Below are positions 33,422-41,843 of a stretch of DNA of 64,000 nt, piece after piece. The notes beneath the pieces were generated by a model. It was not told the DNA's origin and ran no database searches. It worked only from the letters and a program-made list of their open reading frames with translations. A program made the translations under genes and the position numbers. Where the stretch lies: the NCBI GenBank assembly GCA_017512365.1, contig JAFWGQ010000031.1, forward strand, positions 62,001 to 126,000. The letters run 5' to 3'. Position 1 is the stretch's first letter, and every line of letters begins with the position of its first letter. This DNA comes from Mogibacterium sp. (lineage in GTDB: Bacteria; Bacillota; Clostridia; Peptostreptococcales; Anaerovoracaceae).

Positions 33422-34671
33422 TGGGAAGAGTCTCAGGATTCAAACGTCTGGTATTTGACGTAGCCAAGAAGAACAGACTGTTCCGCATAGCGGGAAGGCA
33501 TGCCAGGGATGCGGTATACAGGGCCAAGATGGTCATCGACGAGCCCTTTGCCGGCATCGATGACAGACTGGTCTATTTCCAGACCTTTTCGGGAAGGAGC
33601 TACAGCGATTCTCCCAAGGCGCTGTACGAGTACATGCTGAACGCTCCGGAGTACGCCGGCTACAGATTCGTGTGGAGCTTCAAGGAGCCCGAAAGATTCA
33701 GCGGGCTTCTGGAAAACGGGCGCACCGAGATCGTGAGGTTCAGATCGAAGGCCGACAACAGAGCTCTGAGAAGGGCGAAGTACTGGATCTCGAATTACAG
33801 GATGCTCGACTACCAGCATCCGCGAAAGGACCAGATATACGTGCAGTGCTGGCACGGGACTCCTCTGAAGCGGCTGGGATACGACATCGCTGAGAGCGAC
33901 AACGCCATGAATTCGCTTTCAGAGATAAAAGAGAAGTACAGGACGGACGCGAAAAAGTTCAGATGGCTGCTTTCACCGTCTCCGTTCGCGACAGAAAAAT
34001 TCACCACGGCATGGAACCTGCGTGAGACCGGACAGGAGTACAAGATCCTGGAAACGGGTTATCCGCGAAATGACAGACTCGCGAAGGCGGGCGCTGAAGA
34101 GAGTTCCGCGATGAAGGATAAGCTCGGCGTCGCCGGCAGGAAGGTCATACTCTATGCGCCGACATGGAGGGATAACCAGCACGTGAGCGGCGAGGGCTAT
34201 ACGTATAAAACGGAAGTGGACTTCGACAGGCTCCGGAGTGAGCTGGGCGGAGAATACGTCATTCTTTTCAGGGCGCATTACCTCGTGGCAAACAGCTTCG
34301 ATTTCGCGCGCTACGAGGGGTTTGTAGTGGATGTGAGCTCGTATCCGGACATAAACGACCTGTATATCGCTTCCGACATACTCGTCACGGACTATTCCAG
34401 CGTCTTCTTCGACTGGGCCATACTCGGGCGCCCGGTCATATTCTACATGTACGATCTTGAGGAGTACGCGAACGGCATGAGGGGATTCTACCTCTCGACT
34501 GACGACCTGCCGGGACCGGTCGTCAGGGATGAGGACGCCCTCATAAGGGAGATAAGGGCCGCGGACGGCCGGAAAGCCGATGAGGCATATAAAAACTTCG
34601 TAAGGACATACGATCCCTACGAAGACGGCGAGTCATCCAGGCGCGTGCTCGAGCGTATCCTGGAGCGCTAG
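33421..34671 (+). CDS. CDP-glycerol/ribitol glycerophosphotransferase family protein (TagF/TarL-like)
   Basis: The 416-residue protein has the complete family set: VQCWHGTPLKRLGYDI near residue 140, ILYAPTWRDNQHVSGEG near 243, LFRAHYLV near 281 and LVTDYSSVFFDWAILGRPV near 322. It probably polymerises alditol phosphate. Start overlaps the LCP stop by one base (TAATG). Its TAG stop is shared in a CTAG palindrome with the TAG stop of the convergent dlt-like operon. It is the last gene of the operon beginning at rmlB. Confidence 0.9.
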   Translation: MGRVSGFKRLVFDVAKKNRLFRIAGRHARDAVYRAKMVIDEPFAGIDDRLVYFQTFSGRSYSDSPKALYEYMLNAPEYAGYRFVWSFKEPERFSGLLENGRTEIVRFRSKADNRALRRAKYWISNYRMLDYQHPRKDQIYVQCWHGTPLKRLGYDIAESDNAMNSLSEIKEKYRTDAKKFRWLLSPSPFATEKFTTAWNLRETGQEYKILETGYPRNDRLAKAGAEESSAMKDKLGVAGRKVILYAPTWRDNQHVSGEGYTYKTEVDFDRLRSELGGEYVILFRAHYLVANSFDFARYEGFVVDVSSYPDINDLYIASDILVTDYSSVFFDWAILGRPVIFYMYDLEEYANGMRGFYLSTDDLPGPVVRDEDALIREIRAADGRKADEAYKNFVRTYDPYEDGESSRRVLERILER

Positions 34672-35843
34672 GGTTGCTCAACAAGAGGAGCCAGTTCTCT
34701 TATGCGGGCAGGCGAATCATAATATTCCTCTCTGGCATTATCTTCGATCTGCTTTTCCGTGACCTTATAGTATTCGTGTAGGTAAGCGACCGCAAGATCC
34801 CATTCCGCCCTGACGCTGTCGCTGAGTTCTGAACGGCCGATCCCTGCCTCATCCTGTATGTATTTTCCAAGATATTCCGTTACCTTTCGCTGACCACGGG
34901 TGTTTGTGTGTCCGTGGTTGTAGAAATCCTCCTGCTCTTTGAGACCGATGTCGTGAAAATGCTTCTGCATGTTGAAGGCGCGGCATCCGTTTTCCTCCGC
35001 GATCTCCAGTATGCGGTTTGCACGCATGTTGACCTCCATCTCGTCAGGATAACCGTCCACGAGGACCGAAGGGAACTTTACAAAGAGGACCTCGATATCC
35101 TCGGACTTGCAGTAGTCTATGAAGTCGAGGATGATCTTTTCAGTCTTCGCGTCAAGAGGAAGCGCTTCATCCGTAAAGCTCTCAGCCTCCACATCCGCCA
35201 GCCAGCGGATCCTGGTTTTTGTGAAATTGCCCTTGAGAGGCGAAGGTCCGGCAAACTCGAGCCTGAGCCTGTCAGGCAGGGAAGGGAGGCATGCCGGAAC
35301 GTTGTTGTGATACTTGATGAACGGGAAGAGGAAGCTTGCCGCGCTGGTCCCGTCAACGAGACTGCTGAGCTCCTCTGCCGTTTCGACTCTTTCTGCGGAC
35401 CACTCAGTGTGGCTCATGACGATCGACAGCTGGTTGCTCCTGGTATCGATCATATCGCGGTCATAGCCGCCCCCGAACACATCGACGACGACGAGCTTCG
35501 GCCTCTGGGTCTTCAGTGCGTCCTTTAAAGCCGGCGTCCACATGGTGCAGGTGGATCCGCCTATCGCATAAGGATAGGAGGTGTATCCGAATTTCTCGTA
35601 GGCATATGCGGACGAAAAGTCGGAATATGCCGCGCTCGAACCGATCAGAAGCACGTCGATGCTGTTTTCAGGTTCCTTATGGAAGTTGATGATCCTTATC
35701 TCATCGCAGGAAAACGGGATGCACATGAACTTCTGCATGAACCATGCCGAAAAGAGAAGAAAGGCGATCATCAGCACCACCGCGGCGATCCTCAGTCCGG
35801 ACTTCTTCGTGTTATTGATTTGTTCTTTAGCAGAGTCATTCAT
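34668..35843 (-). CDS. dltD: DltD-like SGNH-fold membrane-anchored protein, second copy
   Basis: The 391-residue protein has one N-terminal membrane helix (about residues 17-36), SGNH block I LLIGSSAAYSDFSS with candidate nucleophile Ser70, and a block V-like region FYNHGHTNTRGQ near residue 307. In the first copy the corresponding site reads FDDHHMNAPGQ, so the catalytic Asp may be replaced by Asn here. It is the last gene of the dlt-like operon; DltD helps hand the acyl group to the polymer outside the cell. No ribosome binding site is visible before the ATG, while TAATAT lies 6 bases upstream. Confidence 0.82.
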   Translation of the reverse strand: MNDSAKEQINNTKKSGLRIAAVVLMIAFLLFSAWFMQKFMCIPFSCDEIRIINFHKEPENSIDVLLIGSSAAYSDFSSAYAYEKFGYTSYPYAIGGSTCTMWTPALKDALKTQRPKLVVVDVFGGGYDRDMIDTRSNQLSIVMSHTEWSAERVETAEELSSLVDGTSAASFLFPFIKYHNNVPACLPSLPDRLRLEFAGPSPLKGNFTKTRIRWLADVEAESFTDEALPLDAKTEKIILDFIDYCKSEDIEVLFVKFPSVLVDGYPDEMEVNMRANRILEIAEENGCRAFNMQKHFHDIGLKEQEDFYNHGHTNTRGQRKVTEYLGKYIQDEAGIGRSELSDSVRAEWDLAVAYLHEYYKVTEKQIEDNAREEYYDSPARIRELAPLVEQP

Positions 35844-35896
35844 ATCGGTATATTACGTTTTGTATAAATATATTCTGAATATCCTGTCCTGCCGGG

Positions 35897-37549
35897 TCAG
35901 AACTGCTGGTAAATGAATTCCGCAGGGTCGGACATCGGCCCGTAGCAGCCTATGATCAGTATGCACATCAGAAGCAGGGCGAGAGCCGCCCACTGGACGA
36001 ATCCCCTGTGCCTGACTATGATCTCGGCAGGAGTATCCACCGACTCCTTTTCCATCCTGACGCTGAAATACAGCAGCACGAGAGTGCAGATAAACATGGC
36101 TGCATATTCCGCCTTCGTCAGCCCGAGAGTCGGAAGCTGCTCTCTGAAGACGGACAGCGACTGATCCGTCAGCGTGAGCCACAGCATCTGCAGGGCGTTC
36201 GTGAAGTTCTCGGCGATGTCGAACACATAGCCCACGAGAACTATGATGAATGTCCTCAGCATCTGGAAGAGATGCCACCATGCGGCATCCTCTTTTATGT
36301 GCAGGGCGTTTCTGGACTTTTCATATACAGGCCCGATAAGAGCCGAGATCATGATGATGATGCCGTTCCAGAGACCGAAGCCAATGTATCTGCTGTTGGC
36401 TCCGTGCCATATGCCGATAAGCATGAATACTATGAACGACGCCATGGCCGTCGTGAACACCTTCGCCGTGTGTCTGCCTGCGGCAGTCTGCCCGAAGCGC
36501 GATCTCGCTATGGAGGCGCTGACGCGCTTTGACCACTCGGACATCGCTATAGGGTAGAAGACGTAGTTCTTCATCCACGCTCCCAATGTGATGTGCCACC
36601 TGCGCCAGTACTCGCTGATGGTCCTGGAGAAGTAAGGCCTTCTGAAGTTGACTTCAAGCTCGATGCCCAGCACTTCGCATATGCCCCTCGAGATGTCGAT
36701 GCCGCCCGAGAAGTCCGCATACAGCTGCAGGGCGTAGAGAAGCACTACGAAGAGCACGGCCGTGCCCCCGTATCCGGCGAACTCCTCTCCGTCGAACATG
36801 CCTCCGTGTATGCCGCCGTTCTCGTTGTACGCCTTGATAGCGATCCAGACCCTGTCTGCGATGACCATCTTCTTGAATACTCCCCAGCTGATGTTCATCA
36901 CGCCCTTCTTGAAATTGTCCCATTCGAAGTCGTGAGCTTCGATCAGCTGATGCTGGAGCCTGCCGAACTGTGAGATCGGTCCCTGGATTATCTGAGGGAA
37001 GAAGGATACGAAGAGTGCGAATCTGAATATGTTCCTCTCAGGTTCGACCGTCTCCCTGTATACGTCGATCAGATAGCCCGTGGCTATGAAGGTATAGAAG
37101 GATATGCCGAGAGGCAGCAGCAGGTGTATCTGCGGCGCGCCGTCCGGGTCCGCTCCCATGAGCGACGCGATGCTGCCAGAGAGGAAGTTGAAATACTTGA
37201 GAAAGAAGAGTATGCCGAAGTTTAGAAGGAGCACTGCTGCGAGCACGCCCTTCTTTTTCTTCTGCGCGGCCTCCTTAAAAGCCTTTTTCTCTTCTTTCGA
37301 CCACTCGGCCTTATGCTCCCTGACGGCTGCTTTCGTCTCTTTCGAGATATCCGCCATCCTGTTTGCAGCCAGGTATATCGTGATTATCGTGACCAGGATG
37401 AAGGCAGTATACTGAAAGCTGTTGTAAACATAAAAAAAGCCGCTCGCGATCAGAAGCACCACCCAGCGGCAGTCCTTCTTCGGGAGAGCAAAGTAAATCA
37501 TGCCCGTTATGATCGCAAACAGAGCGAATGGAAGAGACGTCAGAGCCAT
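35897..37549 (-). CDS. dltB: MBOAT family O-acyltransferase (DltB-like), second copy
   Basis: The 550-residue polytopic protein carries the MBOAT motifs YWRRWHITLGAWMKNYVF near residue 318 and GIWHGANSRYIGFGLWNG near 383 with the catalytic His. In the Dlt pathway DltB takes the aminoacyl group from the carrier protein and, with DltD, moves it across the membrane. Its first 10 bases overlap the decarboxylase gene, so translation is coupled. It is paralogous to the protein at 12690-14312. Confidence 0.92.
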   Translation of the reverse strand: MALTSLPFALFAIITGMIYFALPKKDCRWVVLLIASGFFYVYNSFQYTAFILVTIITIYLAANRMADISKETKAAVREHKAEWSKEEKKAFKEAAQKKKKGVLAAVLLLNFGILFFLKYFNFLSGSIASLMGADPDGAPQIHLLLPLGISFYTFIATGYLIDVYRETVEPERNIFRFALFVSFFPQIIQGPISQFGRLQHQLIEAHDFEWDNFKKGVMNISWGVFKKMVIADRVWIAIKAYNENGGIHGGMFDGEEFAGYGGTAVLFVVLLYALQLYADFSGGIDISRGICEVLGIELEVNFRRPYFSRTISEYWRRWHITLGAWMKNYVFYPIAMSEWSKRVSASIARSRFGQTAAGRHTAKVFTTAMASFIVFMLIGIWHGANSRYIGFGLWNGIIIMISALIGPVYEKSRNALHIKEDAAWWHLFQMLRTFIIVLVGYVFDIAENFTNALQMLWLTLTDQSLSVFREQLPTLGLTKAEYAAMFICTLVLLYFSVRMEKESVDTPAEIIVRHRGFVQWAALALLLMCILIIGCYGPMSDPAEFIYQQF

Positions 37550-38733
37550 CCGGCAAGATCCTCCGCCATGTTGAAACGGGCCGTCTCGATACGGCTCCTC
37601 ATCAGTCTCAGATCATTGTTTTTGTCGAGCATGTAAACCGAAGGAAGATCCCTTGAAAGGAACATCGAAAAGCCTTCGTATACGGAGTACGCGCCCGTCC
37701 TGTGGAATACCACGCGGTCGCCTTCGCTGAGGCCCGTGAACGAGGCGCCCCTTGCGATGACATCGGCCGTTGTGCAGAGGCTGCCGCAGAGGGTCCACTT
37801 TTCCGCCTCTCCGTCCTTCGATCCGCCGGAGCCGATATGCGTTATGACAGGGATCTGCATGCCCTGTATCTGCCCGTCGTATTTCATCATATGCAGGCCG
37901 CCGTCGAGTATGGCGTAATGCGCCCCGTCGTTGAACTTGGTATCGACGACCGTATTGACAAGCCAGCCGCACGGCGCTGCGAAGAACCTGCCCATCTCGA
38001 CCGTGAGACGGACTCTCTCCGAGAATTCCCTGATGCAGCCGGATATCTCATCCAGCCGGGACTTTTCCTTATCGTCGGCGTCAGACGCGAAGTAGTCGAC
38101 CGCGAGACCGGTGCCGTATTCGACGCGTTCCGCCGTGAACCTGAGTTCTTCTTCGAGCTCGTCGAGGAACTGATTGAGGCGCGCGATCTCCTTTATGATC
38201 TCTTTCGGACGCGTCTTCTGCGTGCCCGTAAAGTAGTGTATGCCCTTTATCTCCGTTCCCGGAAATGACGCTCTGTCAGCGATGAGCCTTTTCACGTCGC
38301 TTCTGTCCATGCCGAACTGGCTCTCGCACGAAAGCCTGATCAGAACTTCGGCTGCGACGCCGCGCTCCGCGGCCGCGTTGCTTATGTATCTGAGGTGGTT
38401 CTCGCTCTCGGCTGTCAGTATCCTGACTCCGTAGTCCATGGCGGTGTCCACCTCGGCCTGCGACTTGTTGACTCCGCTGAATATGATCTTCGCGGGGTCG
38501 ATCCTGAGCGCTCTGCAGATCTCGAGCTCGCCCGGGCTGCAGACTTCGATCTTCGAAAATTCTTCAGGCAGAGCGGCAAGCAAAAACGGATTTGCCTTTA
38601 TCGAATAGCAAATATCAGTATCTTCTCCGAAGGCTTCCTTTACCATCCTCGCCCTTCCGGCGAATGCGTCTGCCGAGAAGATGTATGCTGGGGAAGCGAC
38701 TTCCCGGGCTGCCGTGATCAGAGCGCTGTGCAA
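37540..38733 (-). CDS. Fold-type III PLP-dependent amino acid decarboxylase in dlt-like operon (BtrK/DAP decarboxylase family)
   Basis: The 397-residue protein starts at TTG 38733, with GAGGAG 7 bases upstream inside the end of the carrier gene. All hallmarks of alanine-racemase-fold decarboxylases are present: PLP lysine Lys46 in CYSIKANPF, VEYGTGLAVDY near 205, EMGRF (Glu246, Arg249), LCTTADVI with Cys320 and Asp324, and TGAYSVYEGFSMF near 346. Family members decarboxylate diaminopimelate, ornithine or lysine, and BtrK acts on glutamyl attached to an acyl carrier protein in butirosin synthesis. Its place between the carrier and MBOAT genes suggests action on the carrier-bound aminoacyl group. 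Substrate unknown. Confidence 0.88.
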   Translation of the reverse strand: MHSALITAAREVASPAYIFSADAFAGRARMVKEAFGEDTDICYSIKANPFLLAALPEEFSKIEVCSPGELEICRALRIDPAKIIFSGVNKSQAEVDTAMDYGVRILTAESENHLRYISNAAAERGVAAEVLIRLSCESQFGMDRSDVKRLIADRASFPGTEIKGIHYFTGTQKTRPKEIIKEIARLNQFLDELEEELRFTAERVEYGTGLAVDYFASDADDKEKSRLDEISGCIREFSERVRLTVEMGRFFAAPCGWLVNTVVDTKFNDGAHYAILDGGLHMMKYDGQIQGMQIPVITHIGSGGSKDGEAEKWTLCGSLCTTADVIARGASFTGLSEGDRVVFHRTGAYSVYEGFSMFLSRDLPSVYMLDKNNDLRLMRSRIETARFNMAEDLAGWL

Positions 38734-38737
38734 TGTA

Positions 38738-38968
38738 TCACTCCTCGTCCTGAAGTTTTTCGATCAGCGCATACATGGCCTCTGCCGAGTCGAAGTTCTC
38801 CGGCACGAGGTTTGCAGGCCTGATCGTGATATCGAATTCGTCGTTCAGAGTGCTGACCAGCGAAATGATGTCGAACGAATCGAGTATGCCGCCCGTTACG
38901 AGCTGCTTCTCGTTTGCGAAATCCACATCCGGTCTCATCTCTTCGAGTATCTCCATTAACTGTTCCAT
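38738..38968 (-). CDS. dltC: DltC-like aminoacyl carrier protein
   Basis: The 76-residue protein is a phosphopantetheine-type carrier: the attachment serine is Ser31 in ILDSFDIISLV, followed by an acidic recognition helix. It would be loaded as a thioester by the ligase encoded upstream. AAAGGA precedes ATG. Length and motif match DltC, but the attached acyl group may not be D-alanine given the neighbours. Confidence 0.88.
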   Translation of the reverse strand: MEQLMEILEEMRPDVDFANEKQLVTGGILDSFDIISLVSTLNDEFDITIRPANLVPENFDSAEAMYALIEKLQDEE

Positions 38969-39009
38969 CGTATCGTATCCTTTCTGTTCAAAGATGCCTT
39001 TCAGGCATT

Positions 39010-40533
39010 TTACTTTTTCATCATTTCCCTGAGCTCGCTCATGGCTATCTTGCCGTTCGGCAGATGAGGCAGCTCTTCGAGTCCGACCAGTTTGCGCGGC
39101 ACCATGAAGGCCGGCATGTCGGCTCTGAAACTGAGCGTGATTTCCTTTGCAGCCGCCGGGCCGGCATAGAAGAGCCAGATAAGCTCACGCCCCTTGTCGT
39201 ACAGCGATGCGCACTCCGTGATGCCGTCTATGCTCAGGGCATATGCCTCGACCTCAGCGAGCTCGACACGGTGACCCATGTGCTTTATCTGCCTGTCCTT
39301 CCTGCCGTGGAAGTACAGCTCGCCGTCTTCTCCGATATGTCCGAGGTCTCCCGTGAGATATATCCGCTCAGGGTAATCTTCGTTCAGAGGGTTCTGCATG
39401 AAGACAGCCTCGGTTTGCTCCTTCGATCTGTAGTAGCCTGTAGCCAGGCACGGACCCTTGACGCAGATCTCGCCGATCTCGCCGGCCGGAGTCTTCGACC
39501 ACGCGCCGCTTTCCCCGTCGTGAGTCAGCAGCAGTATCTGGTAGTGTTTGTACGGCTTTCCGATCGGCAGGACCGTATCGTCAGTTACCGTCTCATCGAG
39601 CACATAGTATGTGCAGGACGCTGTCGCTTCCGTCGGACCGTACTGGTTTATGAATGTCACATCCGGAAGGTTCTCCTGCCAGATGCGAAGGTATTTGTTC
39701 GAAATGACCGAGCCGGAGAACACGACCGTTCTGAGGTGCTCCGGCCTGGCGTCGGCGAAGCCTCCCAGCCTGGCCGGAATCTCGAGGCCCGCGCAGCTCC
39801 AGCACAGGGCCGTGACGCCCTTTTCATTCAGCGTTCTGAAAAGCGCGTCAGGCATCGCGAATTCGTTCTTCGGTATGATGACCGTGCTTGCTCCCGTCAT
39901 GAGAGGCAGGTACATGTCCCTGATGGCCGCTATGTAGTCGAGAGGAGCCTGGTTGCCGAGCACATCGCTCTCGCCGAGATGCATAACTTCGTTCAGTCCC
40001 TCGAGATAGCAGATGAGCGAGCGGTGCGAGGTCAGCACGCCTTTAGGCTTTCCGGTCGAACCCGAGGTAAAGATCATGTACAGCGGCGAAGCCTCAGTGA
40101 CCGAAGCTTCTCTTTCCGCGACGATATCCTCATCCGCCGGAGCTTTGAGCAGGTCCTCCATAAGAGCGATCTCGCAGCTGCCCGCGATCTCCTTCGCTGT
40201 CTCCAGATGGTCCCTGTCGACGATCAGGATCTCCGGCTCTGCGACGCTCATGATCTGCTCGAGTCTCTGACGCGGAACATCCCCGTCCATCGGAGCATAA
40301 AAACAGCCCGCGCGCGCGACTCCCATGTAGCACGCAGGGGTATATGCGTTCCGGCCTGTCATCACGGCAACAGGGCGCTCGATCTCAGAGCGCTTTGCGA
40401 CCCATGCCGCGACCGCTGCCGAAAAACGGTCCAGTTCTTCAAATGTTACGGACCCTTCTTCTCCGGAATAGACGGCGCGGCCTCCGTATAATGCTGCCGA
40501 CCGCCTGATCCAGTCGAATACCTGTGATGCCAT
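39010..40533 (-). CDS. dltA: DltA-like aminoacyl:carrier protein ligase (adenylate-forming)
   Basis: The 507-residue protein is an adenylation domain: A3 motif MIFTSGSTGKPKG near residue 153-165, NQYGPTEAT near 296, YLTGDLG near 373 and the C-terminal lysine region HLPNGKIAM near 492. Asp199 in PLDY probably binds the substrate alpha-amino group, as in DltA. At the place where I recall D-alanine ligases reading FCGE, with a cysteine linked to D-alanine selectivity, this protein reads FSGS (Ser273). The substrate may therefore differ. It is the first gene of the five-gene - strand operon; GTAAAGGA precedes the ATG. Confidence 0.87.
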   Translation of the reverse strand: MASQVFDWIRRSAALYGGRAVYSGEEGSVTFEELDRFSAAVAAWVAKRSEIERPVAVMTGRNAYTPACYMGVARAGCFYAPMDGDVPRQRLEQIMSVAEPEILIVDRDHLETAKEIAGSCEIALMEDLLKAPADEDIVAEREASVTEASPLYMIFTSGSTGKPKGVLTSHRSLICYLEGLNEVMHLGESDVLGNQAPLDYIAAIRDMYLPLMTGASTVIIPKNEFAMPDALFRTLNEKGVTALCWSCAGLEIPARLGGFADARPEHLRTVVFSGSVISNKYLRIWQENLPDVTFINQYGPTEATASCTYYVLDETVTDDTVLPIGKPYKHYQILLLTHDGESGAWSKTPAGEIGEICVKGPCLATGYYRSKEQTEAVFMQNPLNEDYPERIYLTGDLGHIGEDGELYFHGRKDRQIKHMGHRVELAEVEAYALSIDGITECASLYDKGRELIWLFYAGPAAAKEITLSFRADMPAFMVPRKLVGLEELPHLPNGKIAMSELREMMKK

Positions 40534-40568
40534 AAATGATTTTCCTTTACAATTAATATGCTGTGTAG

Positions 40569-40597
40569 ATGGTACACCAACGGATGATTTTAATCAA
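40569..40597 (-). promoter_or_regulatory. Promoter of the dlt-like operon
   Basis: On the - strand TTGATT (plus coordinates 40592-40597), a 17-base spacer and TACCAT (40569-40574), followed about 35 bases later by the ATG at 40533. Only this promoter is evident for the five genes, whose gaps are short or negative. Confidence 0.6.
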
Positions 40598-40640
40598 GGC
40601 GCAGAAATTTCCTGATATTACTGAATTTTACTGAGTTTAG

Positions 40641-40649
40641 TGGTAGAAT
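40641..40649 (+). promoter_or_regulatory. Extended -10 promoter of the polysaccharide deacetylase gene
   Basis: TGGTAGAAT (TG at 40641-40642, TAGAAT at 40644-40649) lies about 80 bases before the ATG at 40731. No strong -35 is present. It faces away from the dlt-like operon promoter. Confidence 0.4.
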
Positions 40650-40730
40650 TTTCAGGACTGAAAAGGTATTCGGACCGAATACCGGCGACGCGTTGCAGCA
40701 GACCGCGGGAGGATGAAGGAGACCGAATAA

Positions 40731-41714
40731 ATGAGACAGATCACAGGAAGAGCTTTATCGATGATACTGGCGCTGACGCTCATGCTGTCGGCAGGTCTTG
40801 CAGTACCTGTAATGGCGGGAGATGACACGCAGAGCGGAAAGCAGCCTGATGCAGCCGAAATACTGCAGCCTGAGGGGTCAGGGCAGTCGCAGCAGTCTGA
40901 CGAAGAAAAAACGCAGCAGCCTGCCGAAATCAAGACGAAGACCGGAAAGACCAAGGCCCTCACGCCTGCGCAGAAGGAAGCTCAGGAGATAAAGGAATAC
41001 GGTAAATACAAAGGAAAGAATGCGAAAAAGATCCCCGTCATCACGTACCATAATGTCGTTACCGACAGGCAGAAGAGATCGGAACGGTATCGCTATGATT
41101 CGATCGTCATATCGAAGAGCGATTTCGAAAATCAGATGAGATGGCTCAAAAAGAACGGGTACAGGACGATCAGCTGCGAGGAGCTCTATCTGTGGCACAA
41201 GGGCAGGATAAAGCTCCCGAAGAAGAGCGTTCTCATCACGCTTGATGACGGCCGCTTCGGTGTTCCGAAGAATGCTTATCCGATACTGAAAAAATACGAT
41301 CTCAAAGCGACGTGCTTCGTGATCGGTTCATATACCATGAACAACAAGCCTGAATACATGAAGTACAGGGAGATGAAAAAGATACAGAATGATTATCCGA
41401 ATCTGGAATTCCAGAGCCACACGTGGAAGCTCCATTACAGGTTCAGCCTCGATAAGGGCGTGTATTCAAAAGTGCTGAAGGACGCTAAAAAACAGAAGGC
41501 GAAATACGGCTTCGAGTATCTGGCGTATCCGTACGGAAGAAACAATGACCAGATGATAAAGGCGTATAAGAAGGCCGGCATCAAAATGGCTTTTGCGTAT
41601 CGTCAGTACGGGGACGGCTACGCAACGAGAGATCAGAACATCTACAGGATAAAGAGGATCAAGGTGCAGGGCAACGGCTCGATGTACCAGTTCAGAAGCA
41701 TCTTCAGATACTGA
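40731..41714 (+). CDS. Secreted polysaccharide deacetylase (NodB/CE4 domain)
   Basis: The 327-residue protein has a signal peptide (LSMILALTLMLSAGLAVPVMA), a Gln/Glu-rich linker (about 30-95) and a CE4 domain: PVITYHNVV near residue 101, LITLDDG near 171 (metal and base Asp), the zinc pair in FQSHTWKLH near 230 and YPYGRNNDQMIKAYKKAG near 265. It likely removes acetyl groups from peptidoglycan or a surface polysaccharide. AAGGAGA precedes ATG. A terminator follows, so it is monocistronic. Confidence 0.88.
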   Translation: MRQITGRALSMILALTLMLSAGLAVPVMAGDDTQSGKQPDAAEILQPEGSGQSQQSDEEKTQQPAEIKTKTGKTKALTPAQKEAQEIKEYGKYKGKNAKKIPVITYHNVVTDRQKRSERYRYDSIVISKSDFENQMRWLKKNGYRTISCEELYLWHKGRIKLPKKSVLITLDDGRFGVPKNAYPILKKYDLKATCFVIGSYTMNNKPEYMKYREMKKIQNDYPNLEFQSHTWKLHYRFSLDKGVYSKVLKDAKKQKAKYGFEYLAYPYGRNNDQMIKAYKKAGIKMAFAYRQYGDGYATRDQNIYRIKRIKVQGNGSMYQFRSIFRY

Positions 41715-41729
41715 GCAGGACTTTGACAG

Positions 41730-41777
41730 GACGGGCGAACGCAGGACAGACAGGAGAGGCGCCGCCCGTCTTTTTAT
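41730..41777 (+). terminator. Rho-independent terminator after the deacetylase gene
   Basis: GACGGGCG (41730-41737) pairs perfectly with CGCCCGTC (41763-41770), followed by TTTTTAT. The loop is long (25 bases) but the stem and T tract are good. Confidence 0.7.
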
Positions 41778-41808
41778 GCGACGAAAGAGGCTGACGGGAA
41801 CATATTAC

Positions 41809-41837
41809 TTGAGGAAAGATGCGTTCGAATATACAAT
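41809..41837 (+). promoter_or_regulatory. Promoter of the metallophosphoesterase gene, predicted leaderless transcript
   Basis: TTGAGG (41809-41814), a 17-base spacer and TACAAT (41832-41837). The ATG begins at 41844, only 6 bases after the -10, so the transcript should start at or beside the start codon. No Shine-Dalgarno sequence lies in between. Confidence 0.6.
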
Positions 41838-41843
41838 CAAAGC

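Noticed and set aside
38914-40491. + strand frame of 525 codons opposite the DltA-like ligase gene
   Set aside because: It is antisense to a complete adenylation domain and has no motif.
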